A stretch of DNA of 64,000 bases from Leyella stercorea (GTDB taxonomy: Bacteria > Bacteroidota > Bacteroidia > Bacteroidales > Bacteroidaceae). Position 1 is the stretch's first letter. Each line of letters starts with the position of its first letter. The notes beneath the pieces were generated by a model that saw only the letters and a list, made by a program, of their open reading frames with translations, was not told the DNA's origin and made no database searches. Position numbers and translations under genes: made by a program. Location of the stretch: positions 1 through 64,000 of the forward strand of contig NZ_JADYUF010000014.1 in the NCBI RefSeq assembly GCF_021531655.1. Reading direction: 5' to 3'. Shown one piece after another: positions 34,540 to 44,450 of this stretch.

Positions 34540-35421
34540 ATGAAAAAAGTAAAATTTGTATTGATGGCCCTTGTTGCCGCCATCGTTGTTTCGTGTGGCA
34601 CAACACGTACTGTGCCAATTACTGGTCGCAAGCAGAACATCCTTGTGTCGGACGAGCAGGTTCTTTCGCTCAGCAATCAGGAGTATTCCGACTATATGAA
34701 GTCAGCCAAGCTCTCTACCAATGCTGCCAACACGGCAATGGTGAAGCGTGTAGGCCAGAAGCTTGCCACAGCCGTTGAGGCTTATCTCAACAATCACGGA
34801 TTGGCAGCCGAGACAAAGCAGTATAGTTGGGAATTCAATCTTGTGCAGGACAAGAGTGCCAACGCTTTCTGTATGCCTGGTGGCAAGATTGTGGTGTACG
34901 AGGGATTGCTGCCTTACACTCAGAACGAGGCTTCGCTTGCCATTGTTCTCGGTCATGAGATTGCCCACGCCGTGGCCAAGCATTCGGCAGAGCAGATGAG
35001 CAAGCAGATAAAGAACCAGTATGGTACACAGATTCTCGGTTCGGTGCTCAATGCTGCCGGTGTCAGTTCGTCTACCACACAGCTGGCTCAGATTATAGCC
35101 CAGAAGGGTCTGCAGTTCAGAAGCTTGAAGTATTCGCGCGACAATGAGACTGAGGCTGACCGCATGGGACTTATCTTTGCTGCAATGGCTGGCTACGACC
35201 CGAACGTGGCAGTTAGTTTTTGGCAGCGCATGTCGCAGGGCAACAATAGCAATCAGAGCGATATGTTCAGCGACCACCCGTCAGATGCCAAGCGTATTGC
35301 TGCAATCAAGCAGGAACTGCCAGAGGCTCTAACTTACTACAATCCGCCTAAGACAACAGTAAAGAAGACAACAACTACAAAGAAGAAAACTGTACGAAAA
35401 ACCACAGCGAGAAGGAAATAA
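34540..35421 (+). CDS. M48 family metallopeptidase, lipoprotein
   Basis: 293 aa. Lipobox VVSC near residue 19, so it is anchored in a membrane facing the periplasm. The zinc site is GHEIAHAVAKH with His139, Glu140 and His143; the third ligand Glu is in NETEADRMG. The core resembles periplasmic M48 proteins such as LoiP/YcaL, which degrade misfolded outer-membrane proteins. The C-terminus is a basic Lys/Thr tail (KKTTTTKKKTVRKTTARRK region) that may bind polyanions. It stands alone between divergent slyD and rnpB. Confidence 0.92.
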   Translation: MKKVKFVLMALVAAIVVSCGTTRTVPITGRKQNILVSDEQVLSLSNQEYSDYMKSAKLSTNAANTAMVKRVGQKLATAVEAYLNNHGLAAETKQYSWEFNLVQDKSANAFCMPGGKIVVYEGLLPYTQNEASLAIVLGHEIAHAVAKHSAEQMSKQIKNQYGTQILGSVLNAAGVSSSTTQLAQIIAQKGLQFRSLKYSRDNETEADRMGLIFAAMAGYDPNVAVSFWQRMSQGNNSNQSDMFSDHPSDAKRIAAIKQELPEALTYYNPPKTTVKKTTTTKKKTVRKTTARRK

Positions 35422-35457
35422 TCTGATTTCAGCTTCGTTTAATCCAATTTTTTGCAG

Positions 35458-35465
35458 TAACTTTG
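35458..35465 (+). promoter_or_regulatory. -7 promoter element of rnpB
   Basis: TAACTTTG then C, an exact TAnnTTTG match, 9 bases before the first paired base of RNase P RNA. Initiation just downstream would give an almost mature 5' end. Confidence 0.7.
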
Positions 35466-35474
35466 CATCTTAAT

Positions 35475-35870
35475 GGAAACAGTGCCTCGGTTCTGTCGCT
35501 GCTGTGCTTGTGCGCAGGAGAGGAAAGTCCGGGCAGCATAGGGAACCCCACTTCCGAAAATAGAAGCTGTCGGCGACGGCAGGTGTCGGTAGAAGAAAAC
35601 AACCGCCATGCCTTGTGTGTGGTAAGGGTGAGAAGGCGTGTGTAAGAGACCACCAGCCGATGGGCAATCATCGGGCTGTACCATCTGGGGGCTGCAAGTT
35701 CATGTATACCATCGTTTGAGGGCTTCCCGTCCGATTTCCTTTCGAGGATACGGTGGAGGGTAGAATGCTAGAGACGCAGGGCGACTTGCGTAGTAGATAA
35801 ATGGCAGAAGGCTCGTACGTCAGTAATGGTGTGTGAGAAACAGAACCCGGCTTACAGAGGCACTGTTTCC
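35475..35870 (+). ncRNA. rnpB: RNase P RNA, class A
   Basis: The catalytic RNA that trims tRNA 5' ends. The ends pair as helix P1: GGAAACAGTGCCTC (35475-35488) with GAGGCACTGTTTCC (35857-35870). The universal P4/J region GAGAGGAAAGTCCGGGC is at about 35518-35534 and its 3' partner AGAACCCGGCTTAC lies just before P1. About 396 bases, normal for Bacteroidota. The P1 3' strand is followed directly by ATTTTTTTTC, so P1 doubles as the terminator stem. The spurious frames inside are not genes. Confidence 0.96.
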
Positions 35871-35905
35871 ATTTTTTTTCTCTCTCCCGAGGAATGTTTG
35901 GTGCG

Positions 35906-36121
35906 CTATAGTCACGAATTATCATTAATTGACCATGAATTATTCGTGTGATTCGTGCGATTTGTGTTGCTTCACCACGAATTTCTCTAATCCCTCGAAT
36001 GTTGGGTACGCTATAGTCACGAATTATCATGAATTGACCATGAATTATTCGTGTGACTCGTGCGATTCGTGTTGTGATATTTCACCACGAATTTCTCTAA
36101 TCCCACGAATGTTGGAGGCGC
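35906..36121 (+). repeat. Tandem 105-110-base repeat, two full copies
   Basis: Copy A begins CTATAGTCACGAATTATCAT at 35906 and copy B the same at 36011. Both continue with ATTGACCATGAATTATTCGTG, GATTCGTG-type runs, then CACCACGAATTTCTCTAATCC and end in CGAATGTTGG. Copy B has a small insert (GTGATATT). A partial end of a preceding copy is at 35888-35905. Downstream, TTACGTGTGGCGTG occurs twice (about 36177 and 36197). No gene lies in 35871-36236. Confidence 0.85.
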
Positions 36122-36236
36122 TTTGTCTGTCTACGTTGCAAAGGTAATACATGTGTGGCGATTGTGCAATAGATGTTACGTGTGGCGTGAGCATTTGTTA
36201 CGTGTGGCGTGCGTGGTGCAATGTAAGCACGTGCGT

Positions 36237-36737
36237 CTACGCCCTTTGGAATGCCAGACGCTCATCACCATTGGCAACGTGAATGATTCCGCAGTATTTG
36301 AAGCCGTTCTTCTTGAGCAGGTGCTGCATTATGGTGTTGTCGCGGAAGGTGTCGATGCGTATGTTGCTACAGATGCCGAGGCTGTAGTTGAGCGCAGCGG
36401 CGAATGTGCCGTGAGTGTCGGGCAGGCTTGTGACGCGGTGAATTACATAATAAGGCAGGTCGTTGAGCCATGCTCCGTCGTAGATTTCGGAGTAGGTAGG
36501 GTCGGGGCCAGGCTTAAGGGCGAACGAACCTACGGGCTTGTCGCCAGCCAGGAGTAGATAGCAGGTGTCGGATGTGATGTCTGCCATGATGACATCTTTG
36601 CCAGGATAGCCGTCTTTCCATTGTCCGGTGTTGCCACTGTCGTGCATAATCTTTATAGCCGACTTCACCAGTTCCATGATTATTGGCAGATCGGCTTCGG
36701 TGGCGTGGCGTATTGTTAGTGTTTGTTGGGTTGCCAT
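36237..36737 (-). CDS. GNAT family N-acetyltransferase
   Basis: 166 aa. The start TLTIRHATEADLPIIMELVKSA is the usual GNAT first strand and helix. YLLLAGDKPVGSFALKPG is the core beta hairpin, and NIRIDTFRDNTIMQHLLKKNGFKYCG near the end is the acetyl-CoA site and final strands. The motif A loop is weaker than usual (SLPDTHGTFAAAL). The substrate is unknown. It begins 39 bases downstream of umuC on the same strand and may be co-transcribed. Confidence 0.88.
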   Translation of the reverse strand: MATQQTLTIRHATEADLPIIMELVKSAIKIMHDSGNTGQWKDGYPGKDVIMADITSDTCYLLLAGDKPVGSFALKPGPDPTYSEIYDGAWLNDLPYYVIHRVTSLPDTHGTFAAALNYSLGICSNIRIDTFRDNTIMQHLLKKNGFKYCGIIHVANGDERLAFQRA

Positions 36738-36776
36738 ATTTGTTTTTCTATGATTATTGTCGAATAAACAGTCCTG

Positions 36777-38060
36777 TTATTTTAGCTTGATAATATCTTT
36801 CCATCGTGTTGTGGGGCATGGACTCTTGTGTTCGTGCCTTATGGCATCGGCAAACTTGCGTCCATGGGGGTATTGTTGTGACGAAAGCAGTACGGTTTCC
36901 GTCCCGTCTATCTTGTTTATCCGGTCGATTGTGGTGTCGAGCTGCGTCATGCGGTTGTGGCGTAGTGCATCGAAGGAGAACAAATCGGGCTGTATGGCTG
37001 TGTCGGGCACTACGCCGATGAGTATCACTCCAGCGCGCTTGTAATAGATGTCAGTACGATATATGCTGTGCAGGCAGGTTGTAGCAGCCTTTACGATGTC
37101 GATGGTCGACGACGATGGGGTGGGGAGGCTAAGCTCGGTCATGTTGGAGTATTGCTGCAATTCGGGCCGGAAGTGGTTGGAGTCGACAAATACGCCAACG
37201 ATATTGGCAGCCGACCGCTGCTTGCGCAGTTTCTCGGCACATCGTGCGGCGTAGTTGGCTATATGTGTGCGCAGCGTGTCTAAGTCGTGTACCATTCCGT
37301 CGAAGCTGCGGCTCGTGCAGATGCTCTTCTTGCGTGCCGGCAGGTCGTCGGGTATACAGTCGGTGCCGTTGAGTTCGGCCCATGTGCGTTCAATCACCAA
37401 GTTGCGGAATGTGGAGTGTACCCACGTGGCTGAATGGCTGGTCAAGTCGTGGGCGGTGGCAATGCCTATGCTGTTGAGGCGTGCTGCGTAGCGTCTGCCG
37501 ATGCCCCATACATCGCCGATGGGATAGAGCCGTGACGCCTTGATGCGGCGTTCGTCTGTGTCGATAATGCAGCAATGGTTGTAGCCAGGGTGTTTCTTGG
37601 CGAAGTGAGAAGCCATCTTGGCAAGAGTCTTTGTAGGCGCAATGCCTATGCTTACGGGCATTCCTACAGACTGCAATATACGGTCGTGGAGCTGTGTGCC
37701 CCATTGCTTGAGCTGAGTGGGCGTGAATCCGTCGAGAATGGCGAACGCCTCGTCGATGGAGTAGCGGAAGCACATGGGCGCCATGTCGCGTATGATGGTC
37801 ATGACGCGTCCGGTTATTTCGCCATAAAGTTCATAGTTTGACGAGAACGCCTCAATCCTGACTCCCGGTAGCTGCTGTCGCAATTTGTAGAATGGTGTGC
37901 CGGCCTTGATGCCCAGTAGCTTTGCCTCCTTGCTTCGTGCCACGACACAACCGTCGTTGTTGGATAGCACAACGACGGGCTTGCCCTCCAGATCGGGACG
38001 GAAGACACGTTCGCAACTGACGTAGCAGTTGTCGCAATCGCATATGGCATACCATTTCAT
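36777..38060 (-). CDS. umuC: Y-family DNA polymerase, UmuC-like
   Basis: 427 aa. Error-prone translesion polymerase. The start [20 protein letters not shown] has the catalytic first Asp and a Cys-rich variation of the usual DxNx[36 protein letters not shown] (the second acidic pair, here DEAF), and [13 protein letters not shown] all match UmuC/DinP. The C-terminal UmuC-specific part has [16 protein letters not shown] residues. It lies 67 bases after umuD, forming a pol V pair. Confidence 0.95.
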   Translation of the reverse strand: MKWYAICDCDNCYVSCERVFRPDLEGKPVVVLSNNDGCVVARSKEAKLLGIKAGTPFYKLRQQLPGVRIEAFSSNYELYGEITGRVMTIIRDMAPMCFRYSIDEAFAILDGFTPTQLKQWGTQLHDRILQSVGMPVSIGIAPTKTLAKMASHFAKKHPGYNHCCIIDTDERRIKASRLYPIGDVWGIGRRYAARLNSIGIATAHDLTSHSATWVHSTFRNLVIERTWAELNGTDCIPDDLPARKKSICTSRSFDGMVHDLDTLRTHIANYAARCAEKLRKQRSAANIVGVFVDSNHFRPELQQYSNMTELSLPTPSSSTIDIVKAATTCLHSIYRTDIYYKRAGVILIGVVPDTAIQPDLFSFDALRHNRMTQLDTTIDRINKIDGTETVLLSSQQYPHGRKFADAIRHEHKSPCPTTRWKDIIKLK

Positions 38061-38127
38061 GAGTCGGGGATTATATAAACGATGTGGTGTAACAAACGAT
38101 GATGTGGCTAAATGACAAGTGTAGTGG

Positions 38128-38565
38128 TCAGCGTCGCCATTGTTTAATGGTCCACACTACCACGCCCCATACGCGGAAGTTGTCGTCGGCATCTATGTGT
38201 ATAGGGGAGTAGGCATGGTTGGCAGGCCGCAATTCAATATATCCCTCGGGCTTGTGGCTGAGGTCGATATATTTTATGGTAAACTCGCCGTTGACGAAAG
38301 CCACTATTATGTCGCCGTCGGAAGGTTGTAGCGAGCGGTCGATGACGGCAATGTCGCCGTCGCAGATGCCAGCCTCAATCATCGAGTCGCCCGACACGCG
38401 TCCGTAGAACGTAGCTTCGGGGTTCTTGATAAGGTCGCGGTTGAAGTCGAGACTGTCGTGCAGGTAGTCATCGGCAGGACTTGGAAATCCAGCCTTTATG
38501 GTAGGGGCAAGTGCCAGCGAAAGTTTGCAGGCGAAATCGCCCTTCAGAAGTTTCAATTTTTCCAT
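38128..38565 (-). CDS. umuD: UmuD-like LexA-type peptidase
   Basis: 145 aa. Serine-lysine self-cleaving subunit of DNA polymerase [21 protein letters not shown] is the N-terminal arm. The catalytic Ser is in [13 protein letters not shown] and the Lys in GEFTIKYI. Length is that of E. coli UmuD (139). It lies directly before umuC. RecA-dependent cleavage and SOS control are expected from the family, but I cannot point to an SOS box. Confidence 0.95.
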   Translation of the reverse strand: MEKLKLLKGDFACKLSLALAPTIKAGFPSPADDYLHDSLDFNRDLIKNPEATFYGRVSGDSMIEAGICDGDIAVIDRSLQPSDGDIIVAFVNGEFTIKYIDLSHKPEGYIELRPANHAYSPIHIDADDNFRVWGVVVWTIKQWRR

Positions 38566-38626
38566 TTAATATTTCGGTAGCCGATGCAGGAGTAATTATC
38601 CATAAACGTTAGGCTGTGAATAGCCG

Positions 38627-39454
38627 TTAATTCACCGTGATGTGAAAGCATCCTTGCTTCACTTCGTACTTTACAAGGCATCGTTTCTGCTGACGCATGT
38701 CGTTGAGCACTTCGCTCAGTACCCACTTCAGTGAATCGTTGCGTACCTGTCGGCGGCGCGGCCCTTGCGGGTCTTCAACGGTCTTATATCGGTTGTAGCA
38801 GACGTCGAACGTTGTGCCGTACAGGTGGCATGAGTTCTCTGTGGCGTTGGAGTTGTGTTGGCGTAGCTTTGCTACATCAGCCTTGCTGCGTAGCACAGAT
38901 GTGACTATAATCTTGTGAAGCGGGATCTGCTTGGTCTGCAAGCTGTCGAAGAAAGCCCGTCCTATATCCTGTAGCAATTCGGAAGCTGAAGGTACCAGAT
39001 AAGGGATGCTGTTGTTGAGTCGGTCAACATGAAAGAAGGGGTTGTTGCCCACATATACAAGTTCCGACTTGCGGCGTTCGGCATCCTTACGGTCGAGCAC
39101 AGCCTTCACACCATGGCGTTGGGCAGCTGCAAGCTGTACATCGTTCTGGTCGGGGAAAGTGTTGCCGAAATGTGGAACGCTGTAAATACGGTTTTTCACC
39201 TGAGTTCCGTCTGCGTTAAAGAACAGCGACGGACGTCCTTTAGGCTTTACTTCTGCAACAGTAGCTGTAGCCAATTCCTCCATTCCGTCTGATTCAATCG
39301 AATCGGCAGTTGCATTAGTGCTGACCGAGTCTGCCGATGCTAATGAAGTGCCATTGCCGCAAGCGCGGTCAATGGACGCACATCTGAAAATTGCAAGCAA
39401 TACAACCGTAATGCCGAATATCTGAGTATAATTCTTCTTCGTTATTTTCATCAT
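38627..39454 (-). CDS. DUF5715 family protein, M15-peptidase-like
   Basis: About 275 aa from MMKITKKNYTQ (ATG 39454 or 39451). A hydrophobic N-terminus (about 10-22) ends near RCAS, so it is secreted or a lipoprotein. The distal part has IIVTSVLRSKADVAKL, SNATENSCHLYGTTFDVCYNR and KYEVKQGCFHITVN. The order S-x3-H-x6-D then H near the end resembles metal-binding D-Ala-D-Ala or L,D-peptidase (M15) folds. A cell-wall peptidase role is inferred. The first possible ATGs lie only a few bases after the predicted transcription start, so translation may be nearly leaderless. An extension to 39493 would cross the promoter and is rejected. Confidence 0.8.
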   Translation of the reverse strand: MMKITKKNYTQIFGITVVLLAIFRCASIDRACGNGTSLASADSVSTNATADSIESDGMEELATATVAEVKPKGRPSLFFNADGTQVKNRIYSVPHFGNTFPDQNDVQLAAAQRHGVKAVLDRKDAERRKSELVYVGNNPFFHVDRLNNSIPYLVPSASELLQDIGRAFFDSLQTKQIPLHKIIVTSVLRSKADVAKLRQHNSNATENSCHLYGTTFDVCYNRYKTVEDPQGPRRRQVRNDSLKWVLSEVLNDMRQQKRCLVKYEVKQGCFHITVN

Positions 39455-39462
39455 AGTAAGTG

Positions 39463-39470
39463 CAAAGTTA
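39463..39470 (-). promoter_or_regulatory. -7 promoter element of the DUF5715 gene
   Basis: CAAAGTTA on the plus strand reads TAACTTTG on the minus strand, an exact motif. It ends 9 bases before ATG 39454. Confidence 0.55.
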
Positions 39471-39555
39471 CACAAGAATGCAAATACTGCCAAAACAGAG
39501 GTAATTTATTTTTGGAAATATCTGAGTTTTTTTTTTGAATTTGTACAAAAAAACG

Positions 39556-39563
39556 TACCTTTG
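39556..39563 (+). promoter_or_regulatory. -7 promoter element of phoH
   Basis: TACCTTTG then C, 26 bases before the TTG start at 39589. Confidence 0.65.
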
Positions 39564-39588
39564 CATCTAAAATAACATATTATAAATT

Positions 39589-40566
39589 TTGATAGAGAAA
39601 CATATCATACTTGAAGACATAGACCCAGTAGTATTTTATGGTGTGGGCAACGGACATCTGCAGATGATCAAGTCGCTCTACCCGAAACTACGTATCGTAG
39701 CGCGCGATAATGTAATACGCGTTTTGGGCGATGAAGAGGAAATGGCTTCATTCGAGGAGAATATCGAGAATATGCGCCGTCACGTGCTGAAATACAACAG
39801 CATCAGTGAAGAGGACATTCTCGACATTATAAAAGGCAAGCAGACAAAAGCCGACGGAGTAAAGGGCGTAATTGTCTACAACATATCCGGCAAGCCCATA
39901 AAATGCAAGAGCCAGAACCAGCAGCAGCTGGTTGACGCTTTCGAAAAGAACGATATGGTCTTTGCAACTGGCCCTGCAGGAACCGGCAAAACTTATCTAA
40001 GTATCGCTCTTGCCGTCAGAGCCTTGAAGGAAAAGACCATACGCAAGATAATTCTCTCGCGTCCTGCTGTGGAGGCTGGCGAAAAACTGGGATTTCTTCC
40101 TGGCGACATGAAGGACAAGATAGATCCGTATCTGCAACCGCTGTACGATGCTTTGGAAGACATGCTGCCGGCAGTAAAGCTGCAGGACATGATTGAAAAG
40201 AACGTCATACAGATAGCTCCACTTGCATTCATGCGCGGCCGTACGCTCAGCGACGCTGTAGTGATACTCGATGAGGCGCAGAACACCACACCGGCTCAGC
40301 TGCGTATGTTCCTGACACGTATGGGATGGAACACCAAGATGATTGTCACTGGAGACATGACGCAGATAGACCTGCCACGCGGACAAAAGAGCGGACTAAA
40401 GGAAGCACTCAGCATTTTAAAAGATGTGGAAGGAATAGGTTTTGTGCCATTGGAGCAGAAGGATATAGTGCGTCACAAACTCGTAACACGCATTGTCAAC
40501 GCATACGAGGCTCACGACAAGAGCAATGCCGAACGAAAAGAAGGCACAGCAAATCAGAATTCATAA
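39589..40566 (+). CDS. phoH: PhoH-like ATPase
   Basis: 325 aa, starting with TTG 39589 ([20 protein letters not shown]). The TTG fits the conserved start of Bacteroidetes PhoH, and no in-frame ATG lies upstream within the short leader. An N-terminal KH-like part is followed by the helicase-like core: [14 protein letters not shown] (Walker A), [28 protein letters not shown] (Walker B), and [14 protein letters not shown]. PhoH proteins are RNA-linked ATPases, often neighbours of ybeY. Here purC follows by 26 bases and may be co-transcribed. Confidence 0.94.
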   Translation: MIEKHIILEDIDPVVFYGVGNGHLQMIKSLYPKLRIVARDNVIRVLGDEEEMASFEENIENMRRHVLKYNSISEEDILDIIKGKQTKADGVKGVIVYNISGKPIKCKSQNQQQLVDAFEKNDMVFATGPAGTGKTYLSIALAVRALKEKTIRKIILSRPAVEAGEKLGFLPGDMKDKIDPYLQPLYDALEDMLPAVKLQDMIEKNVIQIAPLAFMRGRTLSDAVVILDEAQNTTPAQLRMFLTRMGWNTKMIVTGDMTQIDLPRGQKSGLKEALSILKDVEGIGFVPLEQKDIVRHKLVTRIVNAYEAHDKSNAERKEGTANQNS

Positions 40567-40592
40567 ACAAATATAAATTTATATTAGAAAGT

Positions 40593-41543
40593 ATGAAAGC
40601 ACTTACACAAACTGATTTTCATTTTGAAGGACAGAAAAGCGTGTACCATGGTAAGGTGCGCGACGTATATGACATCAATGACGATGTCATAGTAATGGTA
40701 GCCACCGACAGAATCTCCGCTTTTGATGTGGTATTGCCGAAAGGCATACCATTCAAGGGACAAGTATTGAACCAGATTGCAGCTAAGTTCCTTGATGCAA
40801 CTATCGACATCTGTCCCAACTGGAAACTTGCAACTCCCGACCCAATGGTGACAGTAGGTCTGAAGTGTGAAGGATTCCGTGTGGAAATGATTATCCGTTC
40901 TATTCTTACCGGTTCAGCATGGCGTGCCTATAAGGAGGGATGCCGTGAAATATGTGGCGTTAAGCTTCCTGAAGGAATGAAGGAAAACCAGCGTTTCCCG
41001 GAGCCAATCATCACTCCTACGACAAAGGCCGACGAGGGTCACGACCTCAATATCTCTAAGGAAGAAATTATAGCACAGGGTATTGTAAGTGCAGAGGACT
41101 ATGCAGTAATGGAAGATTATACACGTCGTATCTTCCAGCGCGGTCAGGAAATGGCTGAAAAGCGTGGACTTATCCTTGTTGACACTAAGTACGAGTTTGG
41201 CAAGCGCGATGGCAAGGTCTACCTCATCGACGAAATCCACACTCCCGACTCAAGCCGCTACTTCTACGCTGACGGCTATGAGGAGAAGTTTGAGAAGGGT
41301 CTGCCACAGAAGCAGCTCTCTAAGGAATTTGTACGCCAGTGGCTCATTGAACACAACTTCATGAATGAGCCAGGACAGGTTATGCCCGAAATCACCGACG
41401 AGTATGCAGAAAGTGTAAGCGAACGCTACATCGAGCTGTACGAGCACATCACCGGTGAAAAGTTTGACAAGACTGCAGAAGACGGTGACATTGCCGCACG
41501 TATAGAAAAGAATGTAGCTTCTTACCTCGCTACACGCAAGTAG
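40593..41543 (+). CDS. purC: Phosphoribosylaminoimidazole-succinocarboxamide synthase
   Basis: 316 aa from [23 protein letters not shown]-dependent joining of CAIR and aspartate to SAICAR in purine synthesis. [52 protein letters not shown], and [15 protein letters not shown] are family signatures. The length (about 315) belongs to the longer bacterial/plant type rather than the 237-aa E. coli form. A longer in-frame reading from 40326 overlaps phoH and is rejected. A terminator-like stem follows. Confidence 0.96.
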   Translation: MKALTQTDFHFEGQKSVYHGKVRDVYDINDDVIVMVATDRISAFDVVLPKGIPFKGQVLNQIAAKFLDATIDICPNWKLATPDPMVTVGLKCEGFRVEMIIRSILTGSAWRAYKEGCREICGVKLPEGMKENQRFPEPIITPTTKADEGHDLNISKEEIIAQGIVSAEDYAVMEDYTRRIFQRGQEMAEKRGLILVDTKYEFGKRDGKVYLIDEIHTPDSSRYFYADGYEEKFEKGLPQKQLSKEFVRQWLIEHNFMNEPGQVMPEITDEYAESVSERYIELYEHITGEKFDKTAEDGDIAARIEKNVASYLATRK

Positions 41544-41550
41544 TATATGG

Positions 41551-41627
41551 AATGTTGGGTGATGAATGTGATCTAATGGGCTGACAATGAGGCTGACATA
41601 AATAACGTTCAACACCCAACATTTTTT
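41551..41627 (+). terminator. Terminator-like stem after purC
   Basis: AATGTTGGGTG (41551-41561) pairs with CACCCAACATT (41613-41623), followed by TTTT. The loop is long (51 bases), so efficiency is uncertain. Confidence 0.5.
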
Positions 41628-41648
41628 GATTTCCGTAACACTGCAACA

Positions 41649-42386
41649 ATGACATACAAACAGGAAAAGATAACCCCTTACAACAATACACAGGAAAAGG
41701 GAGAGCAAGTGGAACAGATGTTTGACAATATCGCCCACTCCTACGACAAACTCAACCACCGACTGTCTTGGAACATCGACAAGGCGTGGCGAAAGATGGC
41801 TCTCAACCGGCTGAAACCATTCAAGCCACAGCACATCCTTGACGTAGCTACAGGAACAGGCGACTTTGCCATTCAGGCTGCCGCGATGTTAAGTCCCAAG
41901 CAGCTTGTAGGAGCTGACATAAGTGAGGGGATGATGAATATCGGCAGACAGAAAGTCGACGCTCTCGGGCTGGGCGACACCATATCATTCAGTAAAGAGG
42001 ACTGTATGAATCTGTCTTTTCCTGAAGACTCATTCGATGCTGTGATAGCAGCTTTCGGAATACGCAACTTCCAGAACTTGGACAAGGGACTTGAGGAGAT
42101 GCACCGAGTATTGAAGAAGGGAGGACATCTCTGCATACTGGAATTGACAACACCGGTGCACTTCCCCATGCGCCAACTGTTCAAGATCTATTCGCACACA
42201 ATATTGCCATTATACGGCAGAATGATTTCGGGTGATAAGACGGCTTACTCATATCTCACAGCAACAATAGAAGCGTTTCCGCAAGGAGAGGTAATGATAG
42301 GAATATTGAAAAAGGCAGGTTTTGCGGAAGCGTCATTCAAGAGGTTTACGCTTGGCATCTGCACAATGTATTTTGCAACGAAGTAA
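41649..42386 (+). CDS. menG: Demethylmenaquinone methyltransferase (UbiE/MenG)
   Basis: 245 aa. SAM-dependent last step of menaquinone synthesis. [33 protein letters not shown] (motif I), and [20 protein letters not shown] are the UbiE/MenG signatures. The distal [20 protein letters not shown] closes the family pattern. Because Bacteroidales use menaquinone, MenG activity is favoured over ubiquinone methylation. It starts a run of plus-strand genes (aroE, purM, prfA, pyrF) with gaps of 36-64 bases. Confidence 0.95.
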   Translation: MTYKQEKITPYNNTQEKGEQVEQMFDNIAHSYDKLNHRLSWNIDKAWRKMALNRLKPFKPQHILDVATGTGDFAIQAAAMLSPKQLVGADISEGMMNIGRQKVDALGLGDTISFSKEDCMNLSFPEDSFDAVIAAFGIRNFQNLDKGLEEMHRVLKKGGHLCILELTTPVHFPMRQLFKIYSHTILPLYGRMISGDKTAYSYLTATIEAFPQGEVMIGILKKAGFAEASFKRFTLGICTMYFATK

Positions 42387-42422
42387 AAACATTTATTTCA
42401 TAACCATCTAAAAGTAGAATAT

Positions 42423-43175
42423 ATGGACAAGTATGGATTAATAGGATTTCCATTGGGCCACTCATTCTCGGTAAGTTTCTTTAACGAGAAATTTACCAAT
42501 GAGAACATAAATGCACGCTACATTAATTTTGAAATTCCACAAATAGATGAACTGCCCGAGATTCTGGCTTCAAATCCCGAACTCAAAGGACTTAATGTAA
42601 CCATTCCATACAAGCAGAAGGTCATAAGCTATCTTGATGATATAAGTCCGGAAGCTAAGTCTATTGGCGCCGTAAACGTTATCAGAATTACTCACAAAGG
42701 CAAGAATCCTATCCTCAAGGGCTTCAACAGCGACGTTATCGGCTTCACAAGAAGCATCGAACCCATGCTGGAGAAATTCCATAAGAAAGCACTCATATTG
42801 GGCACGGGTGGAGCGTCGAAGGCAATAGAGTACGGACTGAATACATTGGGTCTGGAAACATTGTTCGTAAGCCGCACGAAGCGAGACGGATGCATCACAT
42901 ACGACGAGGTGACTCCCGAACTTGTCAAGGAATACAACGTCATCGTCAACTGCACACCGGTAGGCATGTACCCCAAAGCCGATTCTTGCCCAGACCTCCC
43001 ATACGAAGCTATGGGCAGCCACAATATATTGTACGACCTTATATACAATCCCGACGAAACTCTATTCATGAAGAAGGGAGCTGAACATGGTGCCACAACA
43101 AAGAACGGACTGGAAATGCTGCTGCTTCAAGCCTTTGCCAGCTGGGACTTCTGGAACGGCGAGGAGCAACTTTAA
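42423..43175 (+). CDS. aroE: Shikimate dehydrogenase
   Basis: 250 aa. NADPH-dependent reduction of 3-dehydroshikimate. GLIGFPLGHSFSVSFFNEKF (substrate loop with S-x-S), NVTIPYKQKV with the catalytic Lys, GAVNVIRI, NSDVIGF, the glycine-rich ILGTGGASKAIEYGL, and NCTPVGMYP are present. It is a short bacterial type. It sits between menG and purM on one strand, linking the chorismate and menaquinone pathways. Confidence 0.95.
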   Translation: MDKYGLIGFPLGHSFSVSFFNEKFTNENINARYINFEIPQIDELPEILASNPELKGLNVTIPYKQKVISYLDDISPEAKSIGAVNVIRITHKGKNPILKGFNSDVIGFTRSIEPMLEKFHKKALILGTGGASKAIEYGLNTLGLETLFVSRTKRDGCITYDEVTPELVKEYNVIVNCTPVGMYPKADSCPDLPYEAMGSHNILYDLIYNPDETLFMKKGAEHGATTKNGLEMLLLQAFASWDFWNGEEQL

Positions 43176-43220
43176 TATATATAATAAACTCAAAATCGAA
43201 ACATATCAAATAATATAACA

Positions 43221-44390
43221 ATGGACAAATCCAATAGATACATGATGCGCGGAGTCAGCGCCGCCAAGGAAGACGTACACAATGCTATAAAGAACATAGA
43301 CAAGGGTCTTTATCCTCAGGCTTTCTGTAAGATTATCCCCGATATCCTGGGCGGTGATCCGGAATATTGCAATATTATGCACGCTGATGGTGCCGGTACA
43401 AAATCGTCACTTGCATATATGTACTGGAAGGAGACAGGCGACATCAGCGTATGGAAGGGCATTGCCCAGGACGCTATCGTCATGAATACCGACGACCTTC
43501 TCTGTGTAGGTGCTGTTGACAATATTCTTGTATCAAGCACTATCGGACGTAACAAGATGCTCATCCCGGGCGAGGTTATCTCGGCCATCATCAATGGCAC
43601 CGACGAGCTGCTTGCCGAATTGCGCGAAATGGGAGTAGGCGTATATGCTACAGGCGGCGAGACAGCCGACGTTGGCGACCTCGTACGCACCATCATTGTC
43701 GACTCTACCGTAACTTGCCGTATGAAGCGCAAGGACGTTATCGACAATGCCAACATACGTCCGGGTGACGTTATCGTAGGACTGGCTTCTTTCGGACAGG
43801 CAACATACGAGAAGCAGTACAACGGCGGTATGGGTTCTAATGGACTGACAAGTGCCCGTCACGACGTATTCGCAAAGTATCTTGCTGAGAAATATCCTGA
43901 AAGCTACGACCACGCTGTGCCCGAGGAACTCGTTTATAGCGGCGGCTGCCGTCTGAACGACGAAGTAGAAGGCGCACCTGTAAACGCAGGCCAGCTCGTA
44001 CTCTCACCTACACGTACCTACGCTCCGGTAATCAAGCGTCTGCTTGACGAACTGCGTCCTGAAATCCATGGTATGGTTCATTGCACCGGTGGCGCACAGA
44101 CCAAGGTTCTGCACTTCGTAGGCGACAACTGCCGTGTTATCAAGGACAACATGTTTGCCGTTCCTCCATTGTTCCGCCTCATTCAGGAGCATAGCCAGAC
44201 CGACTGGAAGGAAATGTACAAGGTATTCAACATGGGTCACCGCATGGAGATTTATGTACGTCCGGAAGTAGCCGAGAAGGTGATTGAGATCAGCAAGAGC
44301 TTCAACATCGATGCACAGATTGTAGGCCACATCGAAGAAGGTAAGCGCTCGCTGCTCATCAAGTCGGAGTATGGTGAATTTGAATATTAA
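43221..44390 (+). CDS. purM: Phosphoribosylformylglycinamidine cyclo-ligase (AIR synthase)
   Basis: 389 aa. ATP-dependent closure of FGAM to AIR, the fifth purine step. HADGAGTKSSLAYMYWKETG, AIVMNTDDLLCVGAVDN, ATGGETADVGDLVRTIIVD and VGLASFGQATYEKQYNGGMGSNGLT correspond to the PurM/SelD superfamily. C-terminal GMVHCTGGAQTKVLHF and NMGHRMEIY match the long Bacteroidetes form, about 40 residues more than E. coli PurM (345). purC lies about 1.7 kb upstream. Confidence 0.94.
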   Translation: MDKSNRYMMRGVSAAKEDVHNAIKNIDKGLYPQAFCKIIPDILGGDPEYCNIMHADGAGTKSSLAYMYWKETGDISVWKGIAQDAIVMNTDDLLCVGAVDNILVSSTIGRNKMLIPGEVISAIINGTDELLAELREMGVGVYATGGETADVGDLVRTIIVDSTVTCRMKRKDVIDNANIRPGDVIVGLASFGQATYEKQYNGGMGSNGLTSARHDVFAKYLAEKYPESYDHAVPEELVYSGGCRLNDEVEGAPVNAGQLVLSPTRTYAPVIKRLLDELRPEIHGMVHCTGGAQTKVLHFVGDNCRVIKDNMFAVPPLFRLIQEHSQTDWKEMYKVFNMGHRMEIYVRPEVAEKVIEISKSFNIDAQIVGHIEEGKRSLLIKSEYGEFEY

Positions 44391-44450
44391 TAACAACTTC
44401 TACACATTTCACCACATCACCCCTGCATCATATCAACATTAATTTGACAA

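Noticed and set aside
40326..40592. N-terminal extension of purC into phoH
   Set aside because: The extension is basic and unlike PurC, and overlaps phoH. The family start [14 protein letters not shown] is at 40593.
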